In this document: in pieces, positions 33,907-43,972 of the stretch
How positions within the stretch are numbered: the stretch's first letter is position 1
Layout: each line of letters opens with the position of its first letter
From: Hyphomicrobiales bacterium
GTDB taxonomy: Bacteria; Pseudomonadota; Alphaproteobacteria; Rhizobiales; Rhizobiaceae
DNA length: 64,000 bases
Reading direction: 5' to 3'
NCBI GenBank assembly: GCA_900468535.1
Contig: UBTY01000024.1
Coordinates: 62,001 to 126,000 of the forward strand
Position numbers and translations under genes: made by a program
Notes under the pieces: model-generated
What the model was told of the DNA's origin: nothing
What the model saw: only the letters and a program-made list of their open reading frames with translations
Database searches by the model: none

Positions 33907-34719
33907 TTAGCGAGTACAGGGTCGGACATCTGTCAATCTCTGTATCGATGTGATCGGCTCCAGTTCAAGCCAACTGTCCCGGTCGAAAAACCGTCGCGTT
34001 CGAGCTTCCGCATCGGATCGGGAGACCGTCGTGATCAACAAGTTGTACCTAGTGCGCTGCGTGAGCTCTCGACGCAACTGCAACCGGATACCAAACCGGG
34101 TTTCATCGAGCTCACGGTCCTGTTGGAGAGCGAGGAGAGCCGAATTCAGGTCATTCCAACCCTCTTCGCACAAGAAGAACCCAAGGCCTTGATTAAGAGC
34201 CTGAAGGGCTTCAACTCTGCCGCCACCAATCTTCACCCTCACGCTGGTGACAGTTCCGTGAGGATCACCGCGAATGGAGAGAAAAAGCAAACCCGGCGCC
34301 AGACCCGCGCTGCCGGCTGGCGTGCCATCTGCGTTGCACTCGAATATCAACTGGTCAATTTCAGTGGGTGTCCACGCACCTGTCGCAAAGCCTGATTTGC
34401 CAATCTCGTTGCAATAGCTCCGACCCGACCCTCGCCATGTCCGCACGAAGCTACTCGATGTCGAGACCTGAGCTTCCCGCGTGAGGTTGAGCATCCTGTT
34501 CGTGAAGACAGGCAAAGCCTTTCTCGCCTTCCGTTCGGGGAGGACAGTGTCATGGCGTGCGATCGTGGGGCGACTGTTTCGATAGGCCGATGTGTCGGAC
34601 ACGACGAAAGCAAGACCGGCCAGTAGTAGCAGGACCCCGAGTACCCATGAGGCGGCTCGAATGGATTTACGCCACGTCAGGAGCCTTTTGTCGGCACGAC
34701 CGGACCGCGGGTCTCGCAT
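33907..34719 (-). CDS. hypothetical membrane-anchored protein, DUF6030-like
   Basis: About 270 residues. A basic N-terminus is followed by one transmembrane segment (AASWVLGVLLLLAGLAFVVS, about 20-40 from the ATG), then a soluble, probably periplasmic domain with two Cys-containing segments (SYCNEIGKSGFATGAWTPTE, LIFECNADGTPAGS). It resembles rhizobial DUF6030-type proteins as far as I can tell. The ATG at 34719 is chosen; an in-frame TTG lies at 34743, and neither has a strong ribosome-binding site. It converges with the acyltransferase (10 bp between stops). Confidence 0.62.
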   Translation of the reverse strand: MRDPRSGRADKRLLTWRKSIRAASWVLGVLLLLAGLAFVVSDTSAYRNSRPTIARHDTVLPERKARKALPVFTNRMLNLTREAQVSTSSSFVRTWRGSGRSYCNEIGKSGFATGAWTPTEIDQLIFECNADGTPAGSAGLAPGLLFLSIRGDPHGTVTSVRVKIGGGRVEALQALNQGLGFFLCEEGWNDLNSALLALQQDRELDETRFGIRLQLRRELTQRTRYNLLITTVSRSDAEARTRRFFDRDSWLELEPITSIQRLTDVRPCTR

Positions 34720-35046
34720 GTTTGTCGGATGAGTGCCGTCCAAGCTTCAACCCCGGCGGATCAGATGTGCCGCAACGGGAAACCGCGGCAAATCCAGATT
34801 AGGCGTCGAGGAAGTTTTCTATCATTTCTCGATGAGGGCAAGTAGTTTGCGGTCTTAACCTTACTCAAAGACCAAAGGTCGACGTGGCGCCCAAGATGGA
34901 TTCTGTCGTATATTCTTTGCATCGGAAGTGCATCTGAGTCCGATAGCAAGTCCATCTAAAGTATATCATTGCTGCGATGCGACAATGTAATAATAGGAAC
35001 AGATCGCGATCTTTACTGATCGGGGCTTTTTGTCCTGGAGTTTGCA
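34720..35046. other. divergent intergenic region
   Basis: About 330 bp, AT-richer toward 34900-35000, between the membrane protein and the methyltransferase. Presumed promoters for both; no confident boxes. Confidence 0.35.
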
Positions 35047-35925
35047 ATGATAAGAGAAGACAGCGCGCTCTACAATTTGATCGGGCTAATCGTGCGGTTC
35101 GAGCCCGTCAGAAAGGCCCTGATCGCTGCGCACGTATGGCGCGGCAAGAGAAAGACAGGTCCGCTGACGCTCGATGGTCAGTATGGTATCGACTCCAAGG
35201 GCGTGGTTCCTCCTGTTTTGCTTCAATCTGGAAAACCCGCCGACAAGACCAATCGAGCGTTCGGCAGCGTATCGCCGGAGCTTTTCCATCCAGTGCTTAA
35301 GGCCATTCCCGAACCCTCTCGCTGGCATTTCGTTGACATTGGCGCCGGCAAGGGGGCAGCGATGATTATCGCGTCGGAGTATCCGTACGCTTCGATAAGT
35401 GGCATCGAGCTCAGCCCGTACCTCGCTGCGATAGCCAGAAGCAACCTGGAAATCGTTAGAGCGAAATTTCCGGAGCGGAGGACGATGGTGCTCACTGAGG
35501 GAGACGCAAGTACTCCTGATTTGCCCGACGGTCCCGTTGTGATTGGCTTTATGAATTCGTTCTATGACGCTCCTCTCGATCGATTGCTGGAGAGGCTCGC
35601 AAGCCACGCTGAACGACATGAGGTTTTGTTCCTCTACGGCAATCCGGTCGAATGGCGTGCCATCGATCGTCACCCGTCCTTTCAGCGGTGGTTCGCACAA
35701 TCGTTTGCGTTCGGGCCGGGAGACGACGAAGCGTCGTGCTTCTTCGTATGGCGCGCCGGGCCGGCCGATCTTGACGTGAGTAGCCCGGCCATTGACGGAG
35801 AACCCCTCGATTCAGCAATATCCACGAACGGTGTTCTTTCGTTCATTGCTGCCGCGCCCAATGCAGCTGAAGACAGCTCGATTTCGGTAGCCGGGGGCCA
35901 GCGCACTTCCGCTGACGTTACGTGA
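35047..35925 (+). CDS. class I SAM-dependent methyltransferase
   Basis: A 292-residue protein. SAM-binding motif I is FVDIGAGKGAAMIIASEYPY (about residue 98), followed by the acidic end of strand 2 (GIELSPYLAAIARSN). Motif IV-like PVVIGFMNSFYDAP comes later. The C-terminal 45 residues are low-complexity and probably disordered. GGAG lies 8 nt before the ATG. The target is unknown. It sits ahead of the Wzc-type gene (222 bp away), so methylation of a sugar in the polysaccharide is possible. Confidence 0.82.
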   Translation: MIREDSALYNLIGLIVRFEPVRKALIAAHVWRGKRKTGPLTLDGQYGIDSKGVVPPVLLQSGKPADKTNRAFGSVSPELFHPVLKAIPEPSRWHFVDIGAGKGAAMIIASEYPYASISGIELSPYLAAIARSNLEIVRAKFPERRTMVLTEGDASTPDLPDGPVVIGFMNSFYDAPLDRLLERLASHAERHEVLFLYGNPVEWRAIDRHPSFQRWFAQSFAFGPGDDEASCFFVWRAGPADLDVSSPAIDGEPLDSAISTNGVLSFIAAAPNAAEDSSISVAGGQRTSADVT

Positions 35926-36086
35926 TGGCCCTGAAACACCTCTACACTTTTTCCGACGAAAGAGTGGATGCGCGGAAACGTGGTGCGGCATGTTTTGCGA
36001 AAGCAGGAGTTAACACCTTTGCTGTAAGATGTCCTGCGAATTACAGTGTCAGAGAACCAGATTCATCTCTTATATTTGGGCCGACA

Positions 36087-36097
36087 ATACATTTACC
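36087..36097 (+). promoter_or_regulatory. ATACATTTACC motif upstream of the Wzc-type gene
   Basis: An 11-mer 51 bp before the ATG at 36148, identical to 56731-56741. A 9-base core (ACATTTACC) also occurs at 49811-49819. All three sites lie in intergenic regions of the polysaccharide locus. Confidence 0.35.
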
Positions 36098-36147
36098 TTT
36101 CAGCAGTAGCCGTGTTTCAAGGGTAAGCGTTGGGATCACGTGACAAG

Positions 36148-38451
36148 ATGAACCAGTTTAGTTTCCCTACGCCGAGCGATATTGACCTGCGTCAGCATTC
36201 AACTCCGGCTCTGGCAATTGCAAGGATCCTGACAGCCGGCAAACGCCAGATGTGGGTGGTTGCCATATCCATACTCGCGGCATTGGCTCTCGCGCTGTTT
36301 CATATCTCCCAGATTACGCCAAGATACTCCTCGTCAGTCAGCATTCTCATCGACACCGCGAACGTCGCACTCCAAGCTGACGCTTCGCTTGCAAACCCCC
36401 TCGCCTTCGAGGCCGGCGCAATTGATAGCCAACTGGAAATCCTGACATCCGACAAGATCGCATATGCGGTGGCAACACGGCTTGGACTTCAGAACAACGT
36501 TGATTTCATCGATCCTCGACCGTCTCTTCTTCAGAGGCTCGTGCGAGACCTTAAGGGCACTATTGGGCAGCAGCTAGCTCGGTTGAACCGCTCACGAGCG
36601 CCGGTTGCAGTTCGTGACATGCCGGGGGATGTGCGCCTGCGGATTGCCGGATCGATCCTCCAAAACAATCTTCGGGTCTCGCGCGCCGGGCGCACCTACG
36701 TGCTTGTGCTGGAGTACACCGATGCGAACTCGGCTCTGGCGCAGGCAATTGCCGCCCAGTATGCGGACGCCTATTTGGAAGACCAGCTGAACTCGAAGTT
36801 CGACGCCACCAAGAGAGCCACGAACTGGATGGAAGGACGTATGCGCGAGCTGAAGGAACGCTCGCTTGCGGCCGATGAAGCCGTGCAGCGATACCGAGCT
36901 GATCATAACCTGACGATGGCTTCGGGTCGCCTGATAGACGAACAACGCCTTACAGATGCAACAACTCAGCTGACGCTTGCGCGAGCAAATCTCGATGCTG
37001 CCAACGCGCGATACCAACGTTTGAAAATGATCATCGATTCCAAGGATCTTTCAGGAAGTCTGATCGAGTCGATGGGGAAGTCAAACATATCTGACCTCCG
37101 GTCAAAATACCTTGCTGCTGCGAAGCTCGCCAGCGAAATTACGGCACGATATGGTGCCGATCACCAAGCCGCAATCAAGGCGAGAGCCGATATGGCCGAG
37201 TACCAGCGCCTGATCTTCGACGAATTGACAAACCTGTTGCCCGGATATCAAAGCGAGGCCGCGATAGCCCAGGCCAACGTCGACAGTATCCAGAATACCA
37301 TTGACGGTCTGCGACAAACAACGACGTCGAACGACAGTGCTATGGTTGAGCTCCGGTCGCTTGAACAGGAGGCTGCATCACTTAAGACGCTCTACTCGTC
37401 ATTCCTCCAGAAGTTCCAGGAAACACAGCAGCAGCAGTCTTTCCCTATAACCAATGCGCGTGTGATCAGCGACGCATCGGTTCCCTCGGGGCCAAGCAGC
37501 CCTAAGAAACTCATGCTCGCCTTGACATGGCTCATGGCCGGCTGCTTCGCGGGAGGGGCGCTTGCCGCGATCCGTGAATGGCGTGACAGGGGCTTTCGCA
37601 CGGCAACACAGGTCCGCGAAGAGCTAAACCTGGAATTCATTTCCAACGTTCCAACCCTGCCCAATGCGCTAATTCCAAGACCAAAAGAAATGTTCGTCGG
37701 CCTTCCTCTACACAGTGAAATCCGTCGGGTGCGAAGGATAAACCCACTTCTGAGGCACATCGTGGACGAGCCATTTTCAATGTTCTCGGAAGCGATCCGG
37801 AACATCAAACTACGAATCAACTACTGTTTTCCCAAACGAAAGAGCGTCATCATAGGCGTTGTTTCGTTGTTTCCCGACGAAGGGAAGTCGACGATTGCCA
37901 AAAACCTCGCGTCGGCAGCTTCTCTGCAGGGCAACAAGGTTCTTCTCGTTGATGGCGATCTGCGAAATCCAAGCCTGACTGCCGATCTGGCTGGTCATCC
38001 CACTGTCGGACTTCGTGATGTTGTCTTCAACGGAACCAGTCTCGATGAGGTGACTTACCTCGAAGAGCAAAGTGGCATGCGCTTTCTGCCAAGCTCGGTT
38101 CGTCCTCACGGACCGCAAACCACCGATATCTTTGGCGCATATCAGACACAATCCGCTTTTGACGCGCTTAAGGAAAAGTACGACTTGGTTGTCGTGGATT
38201 TCCCCCCGATTGGAGCATTGAGTGACGCCTTGGCCGCCAATCAATCGGTAGATGGGTACATTCTAGTCGTCAAATGGGGAGACACACCTCGATCGATGAT
38301 ACGAGAGTTTATCCTGAACCATCCTAACTTTGCGGACAAATGCCTTGGCGTTGTTTTGAACAAGGTGGAATTGCGCCGTCTCCACGACTACGGGACATAT
38401 GAAGGCGCGCCAAGCGGCGCATATCTTCAACGATACTTCGGACGGTCCTGA
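36148..38451 (+). CDS. Wzc/ExoP-type polysaccharide co-polymerase with tyrosine autokinase domain
   Basis: A 767-residue inner-membrane protein controlling chain length and export. The N-terminal Wzz domain has a first transmembrane helix (VVAISILAALALALFHISQI, about 38-57), then a periplasmic helical region with coiled coils (about 200-420) and a second helix (LMLALTWLMAGCFAGGALAA, about 460). The C-terminal BY-kinase has Walker A LFPDEGKSTIAKN, Walker A' VLLVDGDLRNP and Walker B VVVDFPPIGALSD. A C-terminal Tyr cluster (DYGTYEGAPSGAYLQRYFG) is the likely autophosphorylation site. The ATG at 36148 is preferred over the TTG at 36130. The flippase gene follows within 90 bp. Confidence 0.92.
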   Translation: MNQFSFPTPSDIDLRQHSTPALAIARILTAGKRQMWVVAISILAALALALFHISQITPRYSSSVSILIDTANVALQADASLANPLAFEAGAIDSQLEILTSDKIAYAVATRLGLQNNVDFIDPRPSLLQRLVRDLKGTIGQQLARLNRSRAPVAVRDMPGDVRLRIAGSILQNNLRVSRAGRTYVLVLEYTDANSALAQAIAAQYADAYLEDQLNSKFDATKRATNWMEGRMRELKERSLAADEAVQRYRADHNLTMASGRLIDEQRLTDATTQLTLARANLDAANARYQRLKMIIDSKDLSGSLIESMGKSNISDLRSKYLAAAKLASEITARYGADHQAAIKARADMAEYQRLIFDELTNLLPGYQSEAAIAQANVDSIQNTIDGLRQTTTSNDSAMVELRSLEQEAASLKTLYSSFLQKFQETQQQQSFPITNARVISDASVPSGPSSPKKLMLALTWLMAGCFAGGALAAIREWRDRGFRTATQVREELNLEFISNVPTLPNALIPRPKEMFVGLPLHSEIRRVRRINPLLRHIVDEPFSMFSEAIRNIKLRINYCFPKRKSVIIGVVSLFPDEGKSTIAKNLASAASLQGNKVLLVDGDLRNPSLTADLAGHPTVGLRDVVFNGTSLDEVTYLEEQSGMRFLPSSVRPHGPQTTDIFGAYQTQSAFDALKEKYDLVVVDFPPIGALSDALAANQSVDGYILVVKWGDTPRSMIREFILNHPNFADKCLGVVLNKVELRRLHDYGTYEGAPSGAYLQRYFGRS

Positions 38452-38536
38452 CCATGGATATCTGCCGATCCTTGGAGAGCGCAGGACATATTGGACAAAC
38501 TCCTTCGTCGCGAAAATGTCCGAGGTAGGGCGGCCC

Positions 38537-39964
38537 ATGTCGACTGAGCCTACAATCGGGGCGGACGGGATGATGATGTCTCCGGGGGGACTTGGGAAGC
38601 TCGGGCGCATTCTTCGGCTCGTTCGACTTCAGGCGTTTGACACGACCACCCCGGAGGGAAGGACCGATGAACGACAGCGTCGAATCCTGCTCAGCGCAGC
38701 AGCCTCGGCGGTAGCCAAGGCAATAGCCGTGGTCACCGCCTTGATCTCCGTTCCGTTGACGCTCCATTACCTCGGTCCGGAGCGATATGGCATGTGGATG
38801 ATCATAAGTTCGTTCGCTGTGATTTTTTCATTTGCCGACCTTGGCGTCGGGAATGGCATACTGAACCAGGTGGCTGCATTCTACGGTCGAGACGACCGGC
38901 AAGCGATCCGAAATATCATCTCCAGTGGCTTTGCGCTGTTGAGCGCCATAGCGGTCGTCATCATCGCACTCTTTGCGGTGATTTATCCGCATGTTCCCTG
39001 GACTGCCATATTCAATATAACCACCCCGCAAGCAAGGGCAGACGCCGGGCCCGCCCTTGGCGCTTTCATTCTTTGTTTCACCTTGGCAATGCCGCTTGGC
39101 GTCGTCAGAAATGTACAGATCGGGCTCCAGCAGGGCTTCGCTGCCAGCATCTGGCAATGCGTTGGGAGCCTGATGGGATTGGCTGGTGTGCTCTTCGCAA
39201 TACATATCCAAGCCTCGCTCTATTGGCTCGTGCTTGCATTCATGGGTGCGCCGCTTCTCGCGGCAGCACTGAACACTCTCGTCTTTTTCTCCGTCATCAG
39301 ACGCGATCTCTCACCGCGGCTAGAACGAATTTCTTACCAACCACTGAAAGCAATCAGCCAAACGGGTGCGATGTTCTTTTTCCTTCAGGCTGTCGCGGCC
39401 GTAGCGTTCGCCTCGGATGCGCTTGTCATCGCGCAGGTCCTGGGCGCATCATACGTTACCGAATACGCTGTCCCCGAGAAGCTTTTCAGCCTGATCTCCA
39501 CGATCTCCTGGATCTTCCTGGCCCAGCTCTGGCCAGCCTATGGCGAAGCAATTGCTCGCAATGACCAAGAGTGGGTGAAACGAACGCTGCGCAATTCCAT
39601 TGTCCTCGCTTCAGGCTTCGCGTTCGCTGCATCGATTCTGATGATCGCGCTCTCGCCGTTTGTCCTTGGAATTTGGGTGCAGCATGCCGTCTCCCCCCCC
39701 CTCATGCTCCTGATCGGGCTTGGGCTGTGGAAAGTGGTTGAAGGCGCGGGCGGCGCCATGTCCATGTTTTTCAACGGCGCGAATATACTCAAGATTCAAA
39801 CCTATCTAGCAATCTTGAATGGAGTCGTCTCGATCATCCTGAAACTGCTTTTTGCCAACTGGTTTGGCGTTTCGGGCACGATCTGGGCGACGCTGGTCGC
39901 CTACACACTATGCGAACTCATCCCGAATTCATTTTTTCTCAGAAACTACTTTCGCAACAGATAG
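38537..39964 (+). CDS. Wzx-type polysaccharide flippase
   Basis: About 475 residues with 12 or so hydrophobic segments, from VAKAIAVVTALISVPLTLHY with LGPERYGMWM (the family's N-terminal signature) and FADLGVGNGILN. It would flip the lipid-linked repeat unit across the inner membrane. The open frame begins inside the Wzc gene (38399). ATGs at 38516 and 38537 are candidates; 38537 has GAGG 11-14 nt upstream, but the choice is weak. It is co-transcribed with the Wzc-type gene. Confidence 0.87.
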   Translation: MSTEPTIGADGMMMSPGGLGKLGRILRLVRLQAFDTTTPEGRTDERQRRILLSAAASAVAKAIAVVTALISVPLTLHYLGPERYGMWMIISSFAVIFSFADLGVGNGILNQVAAFYGRDDRQAIRNIISSGFALLSAIAVVIIALFAVIYPHVPWTAIFNITTPQARADAGPALGAFILCFTLAMPLGVVRNVQIGLQQGFAASIWQCVGSLMGLAGVLFAIHIQASLYWLVLAFMGAPLLAAALNTLVFFSVIRRDLSPRLERISYQPLKAISQTGAMFFFLQAVAAVAFASDALVIAQVLGASYVTEYAVPEKLFSLISTISWIFLAQLWPAYGEAIARNDQEWVKRTLRNSIVLASGFAFAASILMIALSPFVLGIWVQHAVSPPLMLLIGLGLWKVVEGAGGAMSMFFNGANILKIQTYLAILNGVVSIILKLLFANWFGVSGTIWATLVAYTLCELIPNSFFLRNYFRNR

Positions 39965-40026
39965 CACAGGACTTAATCATAGCAGGCGAGCCGCACCTGC
40001 TATGAAGAACTGTTCGATCCGTGACC

Positions 40027-41793
40027 TCAGTGTGTCAAGCTTGCAACGGCGGCCCCGAAGATAAGCGCTGATCGGGGCGAGGCGTGACGCGAAGAAAGCT
40101 GCAGCTTTCCGGATGGTGAGATCGATGCATCCAACGTATCCGGCCCTGCCATCAGATGCGCCTGTGCGACATTGCCGACGATGCCAACAAAATAGAGACT
40201 GGAGGGGCAATCCGCGCCGCCGCCCGTCACCAGGAGCAATACCCCGCCGGCACCAGCACGGACGCTCAGGCTAGTCTCCACCAAACCGCCAGCCGGAACA
40301 AGCACGCTGCCGATGTTCATGTCGCCTAGCTGTTGGTTCGGCCCAGTGGCGACAAGTCTCGGAGTGGTAATCTCCTCTGCGAATACCTGCCGGGTTTGAG
40401 GTCGTTCGATTTTCGAAGCATAGATCCACTTATCAGCCATCGCGCCATCGAGGACCAAGGTCTCCGACACGACCTCCTGTGCGTCCACTGTGCAATCGAA
40501 GCCACGCACGAACGCAGGGACACGTTGCCCGCGCCCGAGGAATGGATCGATTGCAGCGATGCCGATCGCACCGGAGGATCCACCGGGATCGATGTAGCCA
40601 CAGCGCTCGAGGTAGACAATATCACCCGAGCAGGCAATCGCATTGTCAAGCCAAATGGCCGCCCGCGGCGCGTACGCGTGGGACACGAGCCCGAACTTAT
40701 TGGCGTTGCTGGGCCTGCCGTGACGAGCCATGATATAGATGGCCCGGCCACTTACACCAAGGTAGGGAAACATGCGGCCAATCGACGGAGTGTCGCTCGC
40801 GGAGACAAGCCGCGTCTCGTTGTTTCTAGTCCGAAAGAAATAGCTGTCAAAGTAGTGGTCGATCTGGGCCTCTGCCTGGGCGAGGCCACGTCCGAAGTTG
40901 TTGTGAAGGGCATTGAATATGCATTTGTCCGCAAACCCGCCACCCTCGTGAAAGGTATCGTCGCGCGTCGCCCATTGCCCTCCCACCGCTATAACGCAGG
41001 CAGTGCCGTATGCGATGATGTCCTCGAAACGACAGCGCTCGAGGTTCTGCCCGTATACTCCGATCGCACAGTCCGAGAAGCGAAGCCGTTCAAAAATGCA
41101 ATCGGCAAGCGGACGCCGCATTACGCACGCGAAACCCATGAAATATCGTTGGAATGTAACATTGGATATCCGAACAGTGATCAGATCGACGTCGGGCGCA
41201 ACCATGCAAATCAGCTCGGAAAGGGAGGCGTTTCCGTACTTATAGGAGCCGGCAATCACGACCTCCCCCTCCCCCACGATCGAGACCCGATTTGGTATCC
41301 TCAGGCAGTATGCTTGAGAGCGGCTCAATTCCGGAGCGATCTGTTCGACGTCCGGTCGCGGAGGTCTTCCATCGTCACCGGCACCAATCGGCACAAGCCC
41401 GCCGCGGCGGGCAACCTGGTAGGTGCCAGCGGCAATACGCAAGACACCGCCAGTTCCCCTCGCGTCCAGGTAGTCGAAGGCACGCTGGAATGCCTCGGTA
41501 TCATCTCCCTTGCCCAATACACCGAACCAGCCCGCCCAGATGTCATCACCCGCCGCGAGTTCCCACCAGCGTCCGCCGCTATCCTTCATGGCCATTGGTC
41601 CGCTCGAAGATCCGAGGCGATAGATGGCACCGCGCCCCTGGTCCCCCGGCTCATCGAAGCCCACCAGCATGACTGCGTCGATTTCCCGGTCGGGGTTGGC
41701 GTGGGCAAGACCGGCACGCGTCAAGCCCAAGCCTGCCAAAGCGGAAGGGACCAGTACACCTCCACCTGTCAAAAGGTCACGGCGCGAGATCAT
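40027..41793 (-). CDS. Tat-exported right-handed beta-helix protein (pectate-lyase-3-like)
   Basis: 588 residues. The Tat signal SRRDLLTGG starts at residue 3, followed by a hydrophobic core and AHA cleavage-like site (about 32). From about 85, FGVLGKGDDTEAFQRAFDYL and GGVLRIAAGTYQV are the opening turns of pectate-lyase-superfamily beta-helices; repeated short strands follow (DCIFERLRFSDCAIG, LERCRFEDIIAYGTA). Such proteins cut, epimerise or bind acidic polysaccharide. It is the last gene of the minus-strand operon, and its ATG overlaps the Wzy stop by 4 bases. The 500-residue open frame on the other strand (40333-41835) is its shadow. Confidence 0.83.
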   Translation of the reverse strand: MISRRDLLTGGGVLVPSALAGLGLTRAGLAHANPDREIDAVMLVGFDEPGDQGRGAIYRLGSSSGPMAMKDSGGRWWELAAGDDIWAGWFGVLGKGDDTEAFQRAFDYLDARGTGGVLRIAAGTYQVARRGGLVPIGAGDDGRPPRPDVEQIAPELSRSQAYCLRIPNRVSIVGEGEVVIAGSYKYGNASLSELICMVAPDVDLITVRISNVTFQRYFMGFACVMRRPLADCIFERLRFSDCAIGVYGQNLERCRFEDIIAYGTACVIAVGGQWATRDDTFHEGGGFADKCIFNALHNNFGRGLAQAEAQIDHYFDSYFFRTRNNETRLVSASDTPSIGRMFPYLGVSGRAIYIMARHGRPSNANKFGLVSHAYAPRAAIWLDNAIACSGDIVYLERCGYIDPGGSSGAIGIAAIDPFLGRGQRVPAFVRGFDCTVDAQEVVSETLVLDGAMADKWIYASKIERPQTRQVFAEEITTPRLVATGPNQQLGDMNIGSVLVPAGGLVETSLSVRAGAGGVLLLVTGGGADCPSSLYFVGIVGNVAQAHLMAGPDTLDASISPSGKLQLSSRHASPRSALIFGAAVASLTH

Positions 41794-43130
41794 GTCTCCC
41801 GGTACTCCCGAGACGGACCACCGTTGGCGGAATAGAACCGAGATCCGTGCTTCGCCACGTCTCGCCTCTGGGTGAAGGCAAATGCGAATGCCAACATCAG
41901 GAAGTACTGCTCAAACAGATTTTGGGTGAAGAAACTCAGAACAATCACGATCAGCACGTCCGGCTGGACGCTCCGGTTCGTGCAGAACACCAATATGCCA
42001 GCAAAGACGTAGATAACACCAATAACGCCAACTTGAAAAAAAGTCGTCGCAATGGTGTTGTCGATCAACGTATCCCATCGCGCAACTGGGAACTGATCCG
42101 TCATCGCAGTGCCAGCATTGGTCCCGGTTCCAAGACCATCTCCAAGAAGGACCTCGCCGATCGGCGCGTTGTTAATCTCTCGTACAAGCAATGCCAGGTT
42201 GGACAGTCGCGCTCCGTCTCCCGTCTGATCGAAGGGATTGCCTCGGTCGGCGGAGGCAACCCCTGCAATGACGAGCAAAACCAAGAAAGGAGCGGCAGCA
42301 ATTCCAGCGATGATAACCCGCATCTGAAGTTTCTGGCTTCTCGCAGTTTTCACGAGCTGAAACGACCATGTGATCGCCACCAGTCCGATACATATCATTG
42401 CAAAACGCGTTCCCGAGGTAGCCGCGATAAGGAACGCACATGCCAGCAAACCCACTCGAGCCGATAGCGGCGCGCGATCGCAAAGCTTCGCGACGATGGC
42501 CGCGGCCACCGCAAAATACCCTGCGGTCCCCGCAACACCGAAGGCGCCGGGCAACCGGACCCCACTTAACGACGACAGTCCGCTCGAAACACCCTGTTTC
42601 GCAACGAGCAGCAGGTCGACGACGCTAAGCGCAAGCAACAACCCCACTGTAAAAGTATGCCCGGCTTTCGTATCCCGCGTGTGCTGCAACAACAGGGTAA
42701 TTCCGTAAGCGCCATGTAGAACAAGCATCCAGCGCAGGCCGGCCAATATCAGCTGCGGATGAACATTGTACTCGAGAGCGTACGGGATAAGGCCGAGTAC
42801 CACGAGACCGAGCATCCAAAGCGCGTAAATCGCCAGATCCTTCAGTGGCGGGCTCCTTGCGAGAAACAACAGGCGAACGGGCCAGTATATGGAAAACAGA
42901 AGGAGGGTTGCGTCCTTGCCGAAGCGCAGCATGCCACTATCAGCCATCGCATCCGGGTTCAGCGACCAGTATATTTCCTCGCCGCTCGCGGCCGTACTGA
43001 TTGCCGCGGGCAGATATTGCACGACTGCAACCGCGAACAGCAGCCCGACCCAGACGCTCGGCGTTAACACCGACATAGGCAAGCCGAGCTTTGTATTTTC
43101 AGGATTGCGGCCGATCTCCCTCGCGATCAT
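41790..43130 (-). CDS. Wzy-type O-antigen/exopolysaccharide polymerase
   Basis: A 446-residue protein with about ten hydrophobic helices (VWVGLLFAVAVVQYLPAAIS first) and a larger polar loop (about 290-350: GNPFDQTGDGARLSNLALLV, GEVLLGDGLGTGTNAGTAMT) as in Wzy/WaaL periplasmic loops with conserved Arg and Gly. It would polymerise flipped repeat units in the periplasm. The ATG at 43130 overlaps the preceding GT2 stop (ATGA), which supports this start. Assignment rests on topology and context, since Wzy proteins share little sequence. Confidence 0.8.
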   Translation of the reverse strand: MIAREIGRNPENTKLGLPMSVLTPSVWVGLLFAVAVVQYLPAAISTAASGEEIYWSLNPDAMADSGMLRFGKDATLLLFSIYWPVRLLFLARSPPLKDLAIYALWMLGLVVLGLIPYALEYNVHPQLILAGLRWMLVLHGAYGITLLLQHTRDTKAGHTFTVGLLLALSVVDLLLVAKQGVSSGLSSLSGVRLPGAFGVAGTAGYFAVAAAIVAKLCDRAPLSARVGLLACAFLIAATSGTRFAMICIGLVAITWSFQLVKTARSQKLQMRVIIAGIAAAPFLVLLVIAGVASADRGNPFDQTGDGARLSNLALLVREINNAPIGEVLLGDGLGTGTNAGTAMTDQFPVARWDTLIDNTIATTFFQVGVIGVIYVFAGILVFCTNRSVQPDVLIVIVLSFFTQNLFEQYFLMLAFAFAFTQRRDVAKHGSRFYSANGGPSREYRET

Positions 43131-43972
43131 CGCAGGATTCCTACGGCGATCATCTTAACGTAGCGGCCCAGGAAATTGACCGGCCCCAGTACGCCACCGT
43201 GCATCCGGCAAAACCTCCACCATTCGCGAATGCTGACACCCTTCGGATGGAAAAGGACAAAACGCCAATTGGCAATAGTCAGGCGCTTCGTGGACTCGGT
43301 GTATCGAACATTCTCTTCCTGAAAAGCGACGGGTCGTTTCAGTTCGACGATGCGCCATCCGGCATTCCGCGCGCGTAGACCATAATCATTGTCGCCGTAA
43401 GCGTGGATGTAATCGGGCGAGTTTATTCCCACCTCCGCGACGGCTCGTGCCGGAAAAAGCACACAGTTTCCATTCATCGTGTCGCAGTCGACTTCCTGTG
43501 GCGTCAACATCCGAAAGCTCAGGCGGAAAAATCCGTTTCCAACACGGCGATGGCCGCCGTAGGTGATGTCCCCTGTACTTGGATCTGCTGTGCAACCGAC
43601 GATGATCGTCCGTGGGTCTGTTTGTGCGGCATGCAGGGTAATCATGTCGGCGATAGCACGTTCGCGCAGCAGCGTGTCGTCATTCAGCCATAGGAAAAAG
43701 TCCGGTTTCTGCTGCAAGGCAGTCTGCCACGCCAATCGCATACCACCGTTCCAATAAAGACCTCCTGGGCTCGGAACAATCGTTGCGTCCGGCCAGTTGT
43801 TTCGCACGGCGTCTGCCGTTCCATCCGTCGAACCGTCATCAACGAGCACGATTGTGTAGTCCGCAACACCGGCCAGAGCTGCCGGCACGGCTGCCAGGCA
43901 GGTCAACGTCGTTGCCTTGCGATTAAAGCAAGTCAACAAGATCGCCAGGGTCGGTTTTGCGGGATCGCTCAT
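43127..43972 (-). CDS. glycosyltransferase family 2 (rhamnosyltransferase-like)
   Basis: A 281-residue GT-A enzyme: LAILLTCFNRKATTLTCLAA, VLVDDGSTDGTADAV (nucleotide-binding Asp), FFLWLNDDTLLRERA (DxD-like NDD metal site) and a C-terminal ED/HxYGDNDYGLRARN-type region resembling dTDP-rhamnose transferases. The ATG overlaps the stop of the GT4 gene by 4 bases. The exact donor is inferred weakly. Confidence 0.87.
   Translation of the reverse strand: MSDPAKPTLAILLTCFNRKATTLTCLAAVPAALAGVADYTIVLVDDGSTDGTADAVRNNWPDATIVPSPGGLYWNGGMRLAWQTALQQKPDFFLWLNDDTLLRERAIADMITLHAAQTDPRTIIVGCTADPSTGDITYGGHRRVGNGFFRLSFRMLTPQEVDCDTMNGNCVLFPARAVAEVGINSPDYIHAYGDNDYGLRARNAGWRIVELKRPVAFQEENVRYTESTKRLTIANWRFVLFHPKGVSIREWWRFCRMHGGVLGPVNFLGRYVKMIAVGILR

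Noticed and set aside
40333..41835. 500-residue open frame on the plus strand
   Set aside because: Antisense shadow of the Tat beta-helix gene, whose reading has a clear signal peptide and family motifs.
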